DNA from: Paucibacter sp. PLA-PC-4
GTDB taxonomy: Bacteria; Pseudomonadota; Gammaproteobacteria; Burkholderiales; Burkholderiaceae_C
DNA length: 64,000 bases
Direction: 5' to 3'
Assembly: GCF_026241155.1 (NCBI RefSeq)
Contig: NZ_JAPFGP010000004.1
Span: 124,001 to 188,000 of the forward strand
The first letter of the stretch is position 1. Each line of letters opens with the position of its first letter. Of the stretch, positions 7,897-20,298 are shown piece by piece. The position numbers and the translations under genes were made by a program. Under the pieces are notes generated by a model. That model made no database searches, had not been told where the DNA came from, and saw only the letters and a program-made list of their open reading frames with translations.

Positions 7897-9205
7897 GCAA
7901 GCTCTTATCGAACAGCACATCCACCCGCAGCCCCCCTAGCGCCTCGGAGCGCTCCAGCGTGATCCCGGCGCCGTGGCGCTCGGCAATCGACTTGACGATG
8001 GCCAGGCCCAGGCCGGAGCCGCTGGCCTGGGCCTGCTGTTCGCTGCTGCGATAGAAGCGATCGAACACACGCTCGCGCTCCTCGGGTGCGATGCCGGGGC
8101 CACTGTCCTCGATGCGCAGCCGCGCCGCGCCGCCCTCGTCCAGCAGCAACACGTCGACCCGCCCGCCCTCAGGCGTGTACTTGAGAGCGTTGTCCAGCAG
8201 ATTGCGCAGCAGCACGGCAAGTGCATCAGCCTGGCCGGGGACGCTGACCGCGTCGGCCCGCAGCAGGCCCAGGTCGATATGCCGCAGCTGCGCGCTGGCG
8301 GCCAGCTCGCCCATGAGCTTGCGGGTTAGCGGCTCCAGCGCGACCGGCCGCATATCGACGCTACCCGCCGCCTGCTGGCGGGCCAGCAACAGCAGCTGCT
8401 CGACCAGATGCCCGGCCCGCTCGATGCCGGCGCCAAGCCGCTGCTGGATCAGCGCGCGCTCGGGCTCCCCGCCGCTGCGCTGCAAGGCCTGCAGCTGTAG
8501 CTTCAGCGCGGTCAGCGGCGAGCGCAGCTCATGGGCGGCGTCGGCGACGAAATGCTGTTGCGCGTCGAAGGCCTGGCGCATGCGCGCCAGCAGAGAGTTC
8601 AGCTCCTGCACCATGGGCTGAATCTCGGCCGGCAGGCCGCCCTCGCCCACCGGCGACAAATCCTCGGCTGCCCGCGCCGCCAGCTGCTTGCGCACACGCT
8701 CGACCGGCGCCAGCGAGCGGCTCACCACCCAACCCACCACCGCCATCAGCAGCGGCAGCACGATGGCGATGGGCGTGATCGTGCGCCAGGCAAGTCGCCC
8801 GGCCAAGCGCTGGCGCACCGCCAGTTCCTGGGCCACTTGCACCACCCGGCCGCCGGTCTGCATCGACAACACGCGGTACTGCTTGCCCTCGGACTCGACA
8901 TTGGTGAAACCCAGCACCGCCCGCTGCGGCAGCCGCGCCCGCGGCGCCGGCGCGAACAGCTGCAGGCCGTCGTCGGTCCAGGCCTGGATGATCAATTCCA
9001 GCTCCTCGGGCAGGTGGCGCGGTGGCGCGGCGCCACCAATGGACAACGCCATCTGCTGCATCTGGTAGTCAAAAATTGCATCGGCCTCCTGCAAGGCCGT
9101 GCGGTAGGCGCTCCACGCCTGCAGCAGCGCCGCCAGGCTTACCGCTCCAAACAGGAACAGCATCAGCCGGCGCCGCAGCGACGGAGCAAGTCTTGCCTTC
9201 GTCAT
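7892..9205 (-). CDS. Sensor histidine kinase, QseC/PmrB-like
   Basis: 437 residues. Transmembrane segments at about 14-34 and 143-161 bracket a periplasmic sensor domain of roughly 110 residues; a HAMP linker follows. The phospho-accepting His225 lies in ADAAHELRSPLTALKL, the N box is NLLDNALKYTPEGG, and the G boxes are DSGPGIAPEERERVFDRF and GSGLGLAIVKSI. It shares an ATGA overlap (9202-9205) with the response regulator gene, so the two are translationally coupled. The ligand cannot be told from sequence. The neighbouring MipA and DegP genes suggest an envelope stress role. Confidence 0.93.
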   Translation of the reverse strand: MTKARLAPSLRRRLMLFLFGAVSLAALLQAWSAYRTALQEADAIFDYQMQQMALSIGGAAPPRHLPEELELIIQAWTDDGLQLFAPAPRARLPQRAVLGFTNVESEGKQYRVLSMQTGGRVVQVAQELAVRQRLAGRLAWRTITPIAIVLPLLMAVVGWVVSRSLAPVERVRKQLAARAAEDLSPVGEGGLPAEIQPMVQELNSLLARMRQAFDAQQHFVADAAHELRSPLTALKLQLQALQRSGGEPERALIQQRLGAGIERAGHLVEQLLLLARQQAAGSVDMRPVALEPLTRKLMGELAASAQLRHIDLGLLRADAVSVPGQADALAVLLRNLLDNALKYTPEGGRVDVLLLDEGGAARLRIEDSGPGIAPEERERVFDRFYRSSEQQAQASGSGLGLAIVKSIAERHGAGITLERSEALGGLRVDVLFDKSLP

Positions 9206-9861
9206 TGCTTGGGCACCATATAGCCTAGGCCGCGCACGTTCTGGATCAGGCCGGACCCGAGCTTCTTGCGCAGGCCGTGGATATAGACCTCAACCGCGTT
9301 GCTGCTGACTTCGTCCTTCCAGCTGTAGAGCTTTTCCTCCAGCTGCTGGCGCGACAGCACAAGGCCCGGCCGCGCCAGCAGCGGCTCCAGCACCGCCCAT
9401 TCGCGCGCCGACAGCGCGACAGACTGGCCGCCGACCGTGGCCTCATGGGTGGCGGGATTCAGGCTGACGCCCAGATGCTCGTAGACCGGCTCGGCGCGTC
9501 CGCTGGCGCGGCGCAGCAGCGCCCGGATGCGGGCCAGAAGCTCGTCGAGCTCGAAGGGCTTGAGCACATAGTCGTCGGCGCCGGCGTCAAGCCCCTCGAC
9601 CCGCTGCGACAGCGCATCCCGGGCGGTGGCGATCAGCACCGGCAGGCGCTGCTTGCGCGCGCGCAAGGCACGCAGCACGCTCATGCCGTCGCGCCGGGGC
9701 AGGCCCAGGTCGAGCAGCAGCAGATCGTAGTCCTGGGCCTGTAAGGCCGTGTCTGCCTGCTCGCCGTCCCGCACCCAGTCGACCGCATAGCCCTCGGCGC
9801 GCAGCAGGTCCAGTAGCTGCTCGCCAATCATCTGATCGTCTTCCACCAGCAATAAACGCAT
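9202..9861 (-). CDS. OmpR-family response regulator, QseB/PmrA-like
   Basis: 219 residues from the ATG at 9861 (MRLLLVEDD); a GTG at 9876 would add five residues not expected in the family. The receiver domain shows Asp8/Asp9, the phospho-acceptor Asp51 in LLLLDLGLPRRDG and Lys in YVLKPFE. The winged-helix DNA-binding domain ends with EVYIHGLRKKLGS and VRGLGYMV. It is the partner of the histidine kinase that overlaps its 3' end. A CTTAR-N6-CTTAA direct repeat 33 bases upstream of the ATG suggests autoregulation. Confidence 0.94.
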   Translation of the reverse strand: MRLLLVEDDQMIGEQLLDLLRAEGYAVDWVRDGEQADTALQAQDYDLLLLDLGLPRRDGMSVLRALRARKQRLPVLIATARDALSQRVEGLDAGADDYVLKPFELDELLARIRALLRRASGRAEPVYEHLGVSLNPATHEATVGGQSVALSAREWAVLEPLLARPGLVLSRQQLEEKLYSWKDEVSSNAVEVYIHGLRKKLGSGLIQNVRGLGYMVPKQ

Positions 9862-9893
9862 GCGGGTATTGTCCACAGCTGTGCCGGGCCTGA

Positions 9894-9910
9894 CTTAGGC
9901 CAGGCTTAAG
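9894..9910. promoter_or_regulatory. Response-regulator box upstream of the two-component genes
   Basis: CTTAGGCCAGGCTTAAG, i.e. CTTAG-N6-CTTAA, between the MipA/OmpV stop and the response regulator start. It has the same half-sites, spacing and orientation as the box before degP, but a different spacer sequence. It fits a PmrA/QseB-type autoregulatory site. Confidence 0.65.
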
Positions 9911-9922
9911 GTCGGGCCGGGC

Positions 9923-10762
9923 TCAGTAAAGATAGGTCAGCATCACCATGCCCGTCGGGCTGGCCTTGCGCTGCACGATCGGACTCTTGGCCGCGTCGCC
10001 GAGCAGGCGCGTCGCGCCCAGCGAGCTCATCACGCCCCATTTCGAGTCGATCTTGTACTTCCAGCTGACACTGGCATCCAGCGAATGGAAGCCGGACTTG
10101 GGCGCATAAACAGCGTACTTGCTCGCGACGGCCTGGGCCGGGGTGACACCGAAAAAGGCCTGCACGTACTTTTTGTCACCGGCACTGGCGCTGAGCCCGA
10201 TGGACAGCTCGTGGCGATCGTCGGACCAGACGCCGGCCTCGGCGCCGAGCCTGAATACCCTGCCGTGACGGGCGTCCTTGAGCTCGGTGATGTCCTTGTC
10301 CTTGCCCTTGCTGAGCGGCAGTTCCACTCCCGCGCTGAACTGCAAGGTATCCGTCAGGCGGTAGTTCAGGCCCAGATTGAGTGTGCCGATGGCCTTGATC
10401 TCGCCCATGCCCTTGAGCTCCTTGGAGCCGCCGGAGATGCCCTTCTTGTCCTCGTCGTCGCGGCCGCCGCGCAGCCCCAGCGACGCGCTGTAGCCCATGG
10501 GGCCACTGCTGCCGCCCCAGCCGATGCCGCGCAGACTGCTGGCGAAGAAACCGTTGCTCATCTGATAGTCCAGCACCGGCAGCACCCCGGCATCAACTTT
10601 CTTGGCACCAGCGTACTTGGCATCGAAGCCCGCCCCGATGCCCAGCGCCAAGGTGTTGCCCCCCGCAGGCTCGGATTGGGCCCGGGCCTCGGACAGACCC
10701 AGCAGCAGGGTAGCGGCAAGGGCGGTGAGGGGTGCGGCGGCGAAGATGGCGGCTTGGTTCAT
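9923..10762 (-). CDS. MipA/OmpV family outer-membrane protein
   Basis: 279 residues from the ATG at 10762 (MNQAAIFAAAPLTALAATLL), which gives a clean signal peptide cut near SEARAQ; an upstream in-frame start adds a non-signal-like leader. The rest is a beta-barrel of alternating short strands (for example FFASSLRGIGWGGSSG, VFRLGAEAGVW) ending MVMLTYLY, an aromatic C-terminus typical of outer-membrane barrels. MipA was linked to the murein-synthesising machinery of E. coli, OmpV is a porin-like antigen. It precedes the two-component genes on the same strand and may be part of their regulon. Confidence 0.85.
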   Translation of the reverse strand: MNQAAIFAAAPLTALAATLLLGLSEARAQSEPAGGNTLALGIGAGFDAKYAGAKKVDAGVLPVLDYQMSNGFFASSLRGIGWGGSSGPMGYSASLGLRGGRDDEDKKGISGGSKELKGMGEIKAIGTLNLGLNYRLTDTLQFSAGVELPLSKGKDKDITELKDARHGRVFRLGAEAGVWSDDRHELSIGLSASAGDKKYVQAFFGVTPAQAVASKYAVYAPKSGFHSLDASVSWKYKIDSKWGVMSSLGATRLLGDAAKSPIVQRKASPTGMVMLTYLY

Positions 10763-10872
10763 GAAGGTGCTCGTTGTCCAGGGTTGGCTGCAGACGCAAG
10801 GAGGATGAGCGGGCAGTGTCGACAAGGGAACTGAAGATTGCCTGGGGCGATGATGAAGACTCGCTGAAGCGG

Positions 10873-10901
10873 CTTTTGCTGGGGCAAACCATGGCTACAA
10901 T
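10873..10901 (+). promoter_or_regulatory. Possible promoter of the gcv leader
   Basis: TACAAT at 10896-10901 is a good -10 element; a poor -35 (CTTTTG) lies 17 bases upstream. Transcription would begin just before or at the first glycine aptamer. Confidence 0.35.
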
Positions 10902-10908
10902 GCCGGCG

Positions 10909-11117
10909 GTCAGGAGAGAGCTTTCTAGCGAAAGCCGCCGAAGGCGCAGTGGCGATGGTGATCCCAAGCTGCGAACGCTCAGGCAAAAGGACTGACAAAA
11001 CGCCCAGAACCGGGCGTTCCTCACTGGAGAGAGGCGGGCCTCGAGTCCGTCCACCGAAGGGGCAAGCTGTTGGCGATACGCCGGCGGTCAATCTCTCAGG
11101 TAAGCCGGACAGCGAGG
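10909..11117 (+). ncRNA. Tandem glycine riboswitch
   Basis: Two glycine aptamers in series. Aptamer 1 (10909-10996) shows the 5' strand GTCAGGAGAGAG, the core GCCGAAGGCGCA, then CGCTCAGGCAAAAGGACTGAC closing P1. Aptamer 2 (11019-11117) shows CCTCACTGGAGAG, the core CACCGAAGGGGCAAG, then ATCTCTCAGGTAA and GGACAGCGAGG closing P1. The linker carries an extra hairpin AACGCCC/GGGCGTT (10999-11018). This class binds glycine and switches on glycine cleavage genes; gcvT starts 58 bases after the second aptamer. The closing strand of aptamer 2 overlaps the 5' arm of the terminator at 11113-11172. Confidence 0.95.
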
Positions 11118-11172
11118 GCATCCCCCCGCGCCCACAATGGGCGTGGGCAGTTTGAATGCCCTCGGAGTTTTT
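11113..11172 (+). terminator. Riboswitch expression platform: terminator fused to the gcvT ribosome binding site
   Basis: CGAGGGCAT (11113-11121) pairs perfectly with ATGCCCTCG (11156-11164), enclosing a second small hairpin (GCCCAC/GTGGGC); GAG and TTTTT (11168-11172) follow. The 5' arm shares bases with the P1 strand of aptamer 2 (AGCGAGG), so glycine-bound P1 and the terminator exclude each other, as expected for an ON switch. The Shine-Dalgarno GGAG (11164-11167) begins inside the stem and the T run sits between it and the ATG. Confidence 0.8.
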
Positions 11173-11175
11173 CAG

Positions 11176-12294
11176 ATGTCCGCCGACGCTCTCCTCAAGA
11201 CCCCCCTGCACGCCCTGCATCTCGAACTCGGCGCCAAGATGGTGCCCTTCGGCGGCTATAACATGCCGGTGCAATATCCGGCGGGCGTGATGGCCGAGCA
11301 CAAGCACACCCGTGCCGCGGCCGGCCTGTTCGATGTCTCGCACATGGGCCAGCTGCGCCTGGTGGGCGCCGCCGCCGCCGCCGCGCTTGAAACCGTCGTG
11401 CCGGTCGATGTGATCGACCTGGGCGTTTTCAAACAGCGATACGCCCTCTTCACCAACGAGCAGGGCGGCATCCTCGACGACCTGATGATCTGCCGCCGCC
11501 CCGACGATCTGTTCGTCGTCGTCAATGCCGGCTGCAAGGTCCAAGACATCGCCCATCTGCAAGCCACCATCGGCACTAAGTGCGAGGTGATCCCCATGCC
11601 CGAGCAGGCGTTGCTGGCGCTGCAGGGACCACAGGCCGTGACCGTGCTCGCGCGCCTGAATCCAGAGGTCGCCAAGCTGACCTTCATGACCGGCGGCTTC
11701 TTTGAGCTAGACGGCATCCCAACCTTTTTGACACGCTCCGGCTACACCGGCGAGGACGGTTTCGAGATTTCGGTGGCCGGCACGCAGGCCGAAGCCCTGG
11801 CGCGCAAGCTGCTGGCACAGGCCGAGGTCAAGCCCATCGGCCTGGGCGCGCGCGACTCGCTGCGCCTGGAGGCCGGCTTGTGCTTGTACGGCCATGACAT
11901 CGACACCAGCACCACGCCCGTCGAGGCTTCGCTGACCTGGGCGATCCAGAAGGTGCGCCGCGCTGGCGGTGCGCGCGCCGGCGGCTATCCGGGCGCGGCC
12001 ATGGTCGAAGCACAGCTGGCCGGGGGTGCCGCACGCAAGCGCGTCGGCCTGGTCGGCAGCGAACGCATGCCGGTGCGCGAAGGTGCCAAGCTGGTCGACG
12101 AGGCCGGCAACGAGGTCGGCGTCGTCACCAGCGGCACCTTGGGGCCGACGGTCAACAAACCCGTGGCCCTGGCATATCTGAACAGCAGTCATGCGGCCCA
12201 GGGCACTCAGGTCTGGGCCATCGTGCGAGACAAGCGCACGCCGATGACCGTCAGCCCTACCCCTTTCACCCCCAACGGTTACTACCGCGGCTGA
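11176..12294 (+). CDS. gcvT: Glycine cleavage system T protein (aminomethyltransferase)
   Basis: 372 residues from the ATG at 11176 (MSADALLKTPLHALHLE), preceded by GGAG; an upstream in-frame ATG lies within the riboswitch terminator and is rejected. GcvT moves the methylene group from the lipoyl-bound aminomethyl intermediate on GcvH to tetrahydrofolate, releasing ammonia. Family features include GAKMVPFGGYNMPVQYP, FDVSHMGQ, TRSGYTGEDGFEI and LGARDSLRLEAGLCLYGHD. The C-terminal barrel ends in TPFTPNGYYRG. It heads the gcvTHP-sdaA series under control of the glycine riboswitch. Confidence 0.97.
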   Translation: MSADALLKTPLHALHLELGAKMVPFGGYNMPVQYPAGVMAEHKHTRAAAGLFDVSHMGQLRLVGAAAAAALETVVPVDVIDLGVFKQRYALFTNEQGGILDDLMICRRPDDLFVVVNAGCKVQDIAHLQATIGTKCEVIPMPEQALLALQGPQAVTVLARLNPEVAKLTFMTGGFFELDGIPTFLTRSGYTGEDGFEISVAGTQAEALARKLLAQAEVKPIGLGARDSLRLEAGLCLYGHDIDTSTTPVEASLTWAIQKVRRAGGARAGGYPGAAMVEAQLAGGAARKRVGLVGSERMPVREGAKLVDEAGNEVGVVTSGTLGPTVNKPVALAYLNSSHAAQGTQVWAIVRDKRTPMTVSPTPFTPNGYYRG

Positions 12295-12327
12295 TCAGTC
12301 GCACCACCCCACTTCACGGAGCACCCC

Positions 12328-12705
12328 ATGAGCACTATTAAATACACCGCCGACCACGAGTGGGTCCAGATCGAAGCCGACGGCACGGCCACCGTGGGCA
12401 TCACGGTCCACGCGCAGGACGCACTGGGCGATGTGGTCTTTGTCGATCTGCCCGCCGTGGGTGCCAGTTTCGCCGAGAAGGATGTGGCAGGCGTGGTTGA
12501 GTCGGTCAAGGCGGCCGCCGATGTCTATATGCCCGTGTCAGGCGAGATTACCGAAGTCAACGAATCTCTGCGCGATGATCCCTCGCTGGCCAACAGCGAC
12601 CCGCTGAAGGCCGGCTGGTTCTTCAAAGTCAAGCTCAGCAACCCAGCCGAGCTGGACGCGCTGATGGACAGCACGGCCTATGACGAACTCGTCAAGAACA
12701 GCTGA
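12328..12705 (+). CDS. gcvH: Glycine cleavage system H protein
   Basis: 125 residues, the normal length. The lipoyl carrier lysine lies in [18 protein letters not shown]. GcvH shuttles the aminomethyl group between GcvP, GcvT and dihydrolipoamide dehydrogenase. It starts 33 bases after gcvT with GGAG upstream, and is followed by a hairpin before gcvP. Confidence 0.97.
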   Translation: MSTIKYTADHEWVQIEADGTATVGITVHAQDALGDVVFVDLPAVGASFAEKDVAGVVESVKAAADVYMPVSGEITEVNESLRDDPSLANSDPLKAGWFFKVKLSNPAELDALMDSTAYDELVKNS

Positions 12706-12730
12706 TTGCTGCTGACCTGAATCGATGAGA

Positions 12731-12750
12731 ACGGGCACTCCGGTGCCCGT
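12731..12750 (+). terminator. Hairpin between gcvH and gcvP
   Basis: Perfect 8-bp inverted repeat ACGGGCAC / GTGCCCGT with a 4-base loop, followed by TGTTGT rather than a real T run. It may attenuate read-through or set a processing point that raises gcvTH over gcvP; the gcvP start is 27 bases later. Confidence 0.5.
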
Positions 12751-12776
12751 TGTTGTACCCCGCAAGGATTGTTGCC

Positions 12777-15671
<2,895 letters not shown>

Positions 15672-15686
15672 GGCAAGGAAGCCACG

Positions 15687-17075
<1,389 letters not shown>

Positions 17076-17100
17076 CGGGGACGGCCCCTAGAATGTTGAC

Positions 17101-17910
17101 ATGACCACGTCCAACAGCTCCCAGTTTGAAGACTTCATGCGCCATGTCCATGAGCATGGCGTGCACAAGACCGACCGCACCGGCACCGGTACGCGCAGCG
17201 TGTTTGGCCACCAGATGCGCTTCGATCTGAGCAAGGGCTTCCCGCTGGTGACGACCAAGAAGGTGCATCTGAAGTCCATCATCCTGGAGCTGCTGTGGTT
17301 TCTGCGCGGCGATTCCAATGTCAAATGGCTGCAGGAGCGCGGCTGCACAATCTGGGACGAATGGGCGCGCGAGGATGGCGACCTGGGGCCCGTCTACGGC
17401 GTGCAGTGGCGCAGCTGGCCGACCCCGGACGGTGGTCACATCGACCAGATCGCGGAGGTCGTCAAACAGCTCAAAAGCAATCCCGATTCGCGCCGTATCA
17501 TCGTCAGCGCCTGGAATGTGGCCGACCTCGGCAAGATGGCTTTGATGCCCTGCCACGCCTTCTTCCAGTTCTATGTCGCCGAAGGCAAGCTGTCCTGCCA
17601 GCTCTACCAACGCAGCGCCGACATTTTCCTCGGCGTGCCCTTCAATATCGCCAGCTATGCGCTGCTGACGCAGATGCTGGCCCAGCAATGCGACTTGGCG
17701 CTGGGCGACTTTGTCTGGACCGGGGGCGATTGCCACATCTACAGCAATCACGAGGAACAGGTGCGCACCCAGCTGGAGCGCGCGCCTTTCCCCTACCCGC
17801 AGATGCACATCAAGCGCCGCCCGGACTCGATCTTCGACTACGAGTTCGATGATTTCGAACTGCTGGGCTATCAGCACCATCCGGCCATCAAGGCGCCTGT
17901 GGCGGTATGA
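17101..17910 (+). CDS. thyA: Thymidylate synthase
   Basis: 269 residues. It methylates dUMP to dTMP with methylene-tetrahydrofolate. The nucleophilic Cys is in [17 protein letters not shown], the dUMP-binding region is [19 protein letters not shown], and the C-terminus ends IKAPVAV as in the family. It lies 25 bases after sdaA and overlaps folA by four bases (ATGA). The pairing with folA is sensible because ThyA produces the dihydrofolate that FolA reduces. Confidence 0.97.
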   Translation: MTTSNSSQFEDFMRHVHEHGVHKTDRTGTGTRSVFGHQMRFDLSKGFPLVTTKKVHLKSIILELLWFLRGDSNVKWLQERGCTIWDEWAREDGDLGPVYGVQWRSWPTPDGGHIDQIAEVVKQLKSNPDSRRIIVSAWNVADLGKMALMPCHAFFQFYVAEGKLSCQLYQRSADIFLGVPFNIASYALLTQMLAQQCDLALGDFVWTGGDCHIYSNHEEQVRTQLERAPFPYPQMHIKRRPDSIFDYEFDDFELLGYQHHPAIKAPVAV

Positions 17911-18464
17911 ACATGCCCTCCGTCCGCGAGTATCCGAACGCCACCCCCGGGGGGCTGAGCGAGCTGGTCCTTATCGCCGCCGTGGCCGATGGCGGGGCCA
18001 TCGGCAGAAACAACGAGTTGCTGGCGCGTCTGCCCGAGGACATGGCCCGTTTCAAGGCCTTGACGATGGGGCATCCGGTCATCATGGGACGCAAGACCTG
18101 GGAGTCAATCCCTCCGCGTTTTCGGCCGCTGGTCGGCCGACGCAATCTGGTGCTGAGCCGCCAGCCAGATCTGAACCTGAACGGCGCCGAGGTCCACGCC
18201 TCGCTTGACGCTGCGCTGGCAGCCTGCGTTGGCACGGACCAGGTTTTCGTGATGGGCGGTGCGGAGATTTATGCGCTGGCCCTGCCCCGAGCCACGCGGC
18301 TGGAGCTGACCGAAATCTCCGCGCACTTTGACGGCGCCGATGCTTTCTTCCCCGCCTGGGACGCCGGGCAATTCGACTGCCTGGCCCGAAAGTCGCAGCG
18401 CAGTGCCCAGGGCCTGGCCTACGATTTCGCCAGTTACCGACGCCGACCGTCCAGCGCGCCCTGA
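17907..18464 (+). CDS. folA: Dihydrofolate reductase
   Basis: 185 residues, with an N-terminal extension of about 18 residues before the usual start of the fold ([20 protein letters not shown]). The NADPH/folate motifs [18 protein letters not shown] and [16 protein letters not shown] are present. A second ATG two codons in is possible. The start overlaps the thyA stop (ATGA at 17907-17910), implying coupled translation. It regenerates tetrahydrofolate, also used by the glycine cleavage system upstream. Confidence 0.95.
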   Translation: MNMPSVREYPNATPGGLSELVLIAAVADGGAIGRNNELLARLPEDMARFKALTMGHPVIMGRKTWESIPPRFRPLVGRRNLVLSRQPDLNLNGAEVHASLDAALAACVGTDQVFVMGGAEIYALALPRATRLELTEISAHFDGADAFFPAWDAGQFDCLARKSQRSAQGLAYDFASYRRRPSSAP

Positions 18465-18483
18465 GCCCCACGAGCCGCCGCCG

Positions 18484-19455
18484 ATGACGACCGCCGCCCC
18501 TGCCCTTTTCGTCATTTTCAACCGGGGCTCGGGTCATGGCGAGGCGGCCGAGCTGCAATCCGCCATCGAGACGGCCTGCCGGGAAGCCGGTCGCGAGCTG
18601 CATCTGCAGGGCATCGACGACCCGCGCCAGATCCACCGCATCGCCCGCGAGACGGTGCAGCGGGCGCAGAAGGTGCGTGGCATCGTCGTCGCTGCCGGCG
18701 GGGACGGCACGATCAATGCGGTGGCCCAGGCGGTGCTGGGCAGCGGCTGTGCCTTCGGTGTACTGCCCCGCGGCACCTTCAACTATTTCAGCCGCACCCA
18801 TGGCATCCCAGCCGAGCTCGGTGCCGCGCTGCAAGTACTGCTGCATGAGAGCCCGCAGCCAGTGCAGGTGGGCCTGGTGAACGACCGGGTCTTTCTGGTC
18901 AATGCGAGCCTCGGCCTGTATCCAAAACTGCTGGAGGACCGCGAATACTGGAAGAAACAGCTGGGCCGCAGCCGGCCGGTGGCCTTTCTCGCCGGCTTGC
19001 TGACCCTGATGCAGGGCCACAGCAATCTGCGATTGAGCATCGAGCTGCGCGGAGAGACCCACGCGATCCGCCAGATCCGCACCCCGACGTTGTTCGTCGG
19101 CAACAACGCGCTGCAGATGGAGCAGATCGGCCTGCCCGAGGCCCATGCCATTGATGCCGGCCAGCTCGCCGGCATCACCTTGCGGCCGCTGGGCCGCTGG
19201 GCCTTGCTGGGCCTACTGCTGCGCGGCGCGCTGGGCCGGCTCGGCGAGGCATCGCAGCTGTTCAACTTCTCGTTTGCATGCCTGACCGTGCAGGCCTCCC
19301 GGCGCTTCGGCCTGGGGCGCATCAAGCTGGCCACTGATGGCGAGATTGTCTGGATGAAACTGCCGCTGCAGTTCCGCGTCGCGCCCGAGCCTCTGCTGCT
19401 TATACGCCCGGCAGGGCCGGCCGCCGAAAGGGCTACCGAGCCGGAGGCGCGATGA
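18484..19455 (+). CDS. Diacylglycerol kinase-family lipid kinase (YegS/BmrU type)
   Basis: 323 residues from the ATG at 18484; upstream in-frame starts lie inside folA. The DAGK catalytic domain opens with ALFVIFNRGSGHGEA and has the nucleotide motif VAAGGDGTINAVAQAVLGSG and GVLPRGTFNYFSR. It phosphorylates a lipid substrate that cannot be named from sequence. It starts 19 bases after folA and overlaps the following phosphoesterase by four bases, so these two form a unit. Confidence 0.85.
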   Translation: MTTAAPALFVIFNRGSGHGEAAELQSAIETACREAGRELHLQGIDDPRQIHRIARETVQRAQKVRGIVVAAGGDGTINAVAQAVLGSGCAFGVLPRGTFNYFSRTHGIPAELGAALQVLLHESPQPVQVGLVNDRVFLVNASLGLYPKLLEDREYWKKQLGRSRPVAFLAGLLTLMQGHSNLRLSIELRGETHAIRQIRTPTLFVGNNALQMEQIGLPEAHAIDAGQLAGITLRPLGRWALLGLLLRGALGRLGEASQLFNFSFACLTVQASRRFGLGRIKLATDGEIVWMKLPLQFRVAPEPLLLIRPAGPAAERATEPEAR

Positions 19456-20237
19456 GCACGCTGCTGCTGCAGATCTCCGACACCCATTTCGGCACCGAGC
19501 GCCCAACGGTCATCGCCGCGCTAGAGCGGCTTGCTCAGGACCTGCGCCCCGATGTACTGCTGCTCAGCGGCGACATCACGCAACGCGCCACACCGGCCCA
19601 GTTCAGCGCCGCCCGCGCCTTTGTTGAGCGGCTGCGGCTGCCGAATGTGCTGGCCATCCCAGGCAACCACGACATCTCGCTGTTCAACCCGCTAGCGCGG
19701 CTGCTCTGGCCTTACCGGCGCTACAGCCAAGCCTTCGGCGCCGAGCTGGAGCCTGAGTTCGAAAACGCCGAGGTGTTGGTGCTGGCACTCAACACGACGC
19801 GCTGGTGGCGGCACAAGCACGGCGAGCTCTGCACCAAGCAGATCGAGCGCGTCGCACATCGGCTACAGACCGCCTCGCCCGAGCAGTGCCGCATTGTGAT
19901 GGTGCACCAGCCGCTGGCCGTCACCCAGGCCTGCGACCTGAACAACCGGCTGCGCGGTCACCAGGAGGCGCTGTGGCGCTGGGCCGAGGCAGGGCTGGAC
20001 CTGATTGTCGGCGGCCATATTCACCTGCCCTTTGTGTTGCCGCTAGGCCTCACGCACACGGGGTCATCCAGGCCGCTATGGGCCGTGCAGGCCGGTACCG
20101 CGGTCAGTGCCCGACTGCGGCCCGGCGCGGGCAACTCGGTCAACGTGGTCCGGCTGCCGCAGAGGGTCGTCGAGCGCTGGGACTTCGATGAGGGCGCTCT
20201 GCGCTTCGAGCAGGTCCGCATCGATGCGGTCGGCTGA
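19452..20237 (+). CDS. Metallophosphoesterase
   Basis: 261 residues with all calcineurin-like metal motifs: ISDTHFG (DxH), LLSGDITQ (GDx), AIPGNHDISL (GNHD), MVHQP and GGHIHLP (GHxH). This covers CpdA-like phosphodiesterases and many enzymes of unknown substrate. It overlaps the lipid kinase stop by ATGA, so a role in lipid or nucleotide phosphate metabolism is possible, but the substrate is not determined. Confidence 0.88.
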   Translation: MSTLLLQISDTHFGTERPTVIAALERLAQDLRPDVLLLSGDITQRATPAQFSAARAFVERLRLPNVLAIPGNHDISLFNPLARLLWPYRRYSQAFGAELEPEFENAEVLVLALNTTRWWRHKHGELCTKQIERVAHRLQTASPEQCRIVMVHQPLAVTQACDLNNRLRGHQEALWRWAEAGLDLIVGGHIHLPFVLPLGLTHTGSSRPLWAVQAGTAVSARLRPGAGNSVNVVRLPQRVVERWDFDEGALRFEQVRIDAVG

Positions 20238-20252
20238 GCAATCTCAGTGAAA

Positions 20253-20272
20253 TGCTGTATTTATAATCAGTA
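20253..20272. promoter_or_regulatory. LexA (SOS) box
   Basis: TGCTGTATTTATAATCAGTA matches the LexA consensus TACTGTATATATATACAGTA at 16 of 20 positions, including CTG-N10-CAG. A perfect TATAAT (20262-20267) lies within it, so bound LexA would cover the -10 element. The next start codon (20299) is 27 bases downstream and leads into a nuclease/helicase pair, which fits an SOS-controlled repair unit. Confidence 0.8.
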
Positions 20273-20298
20273 TTTACATCACTTCCTCCGCCGCCGCC

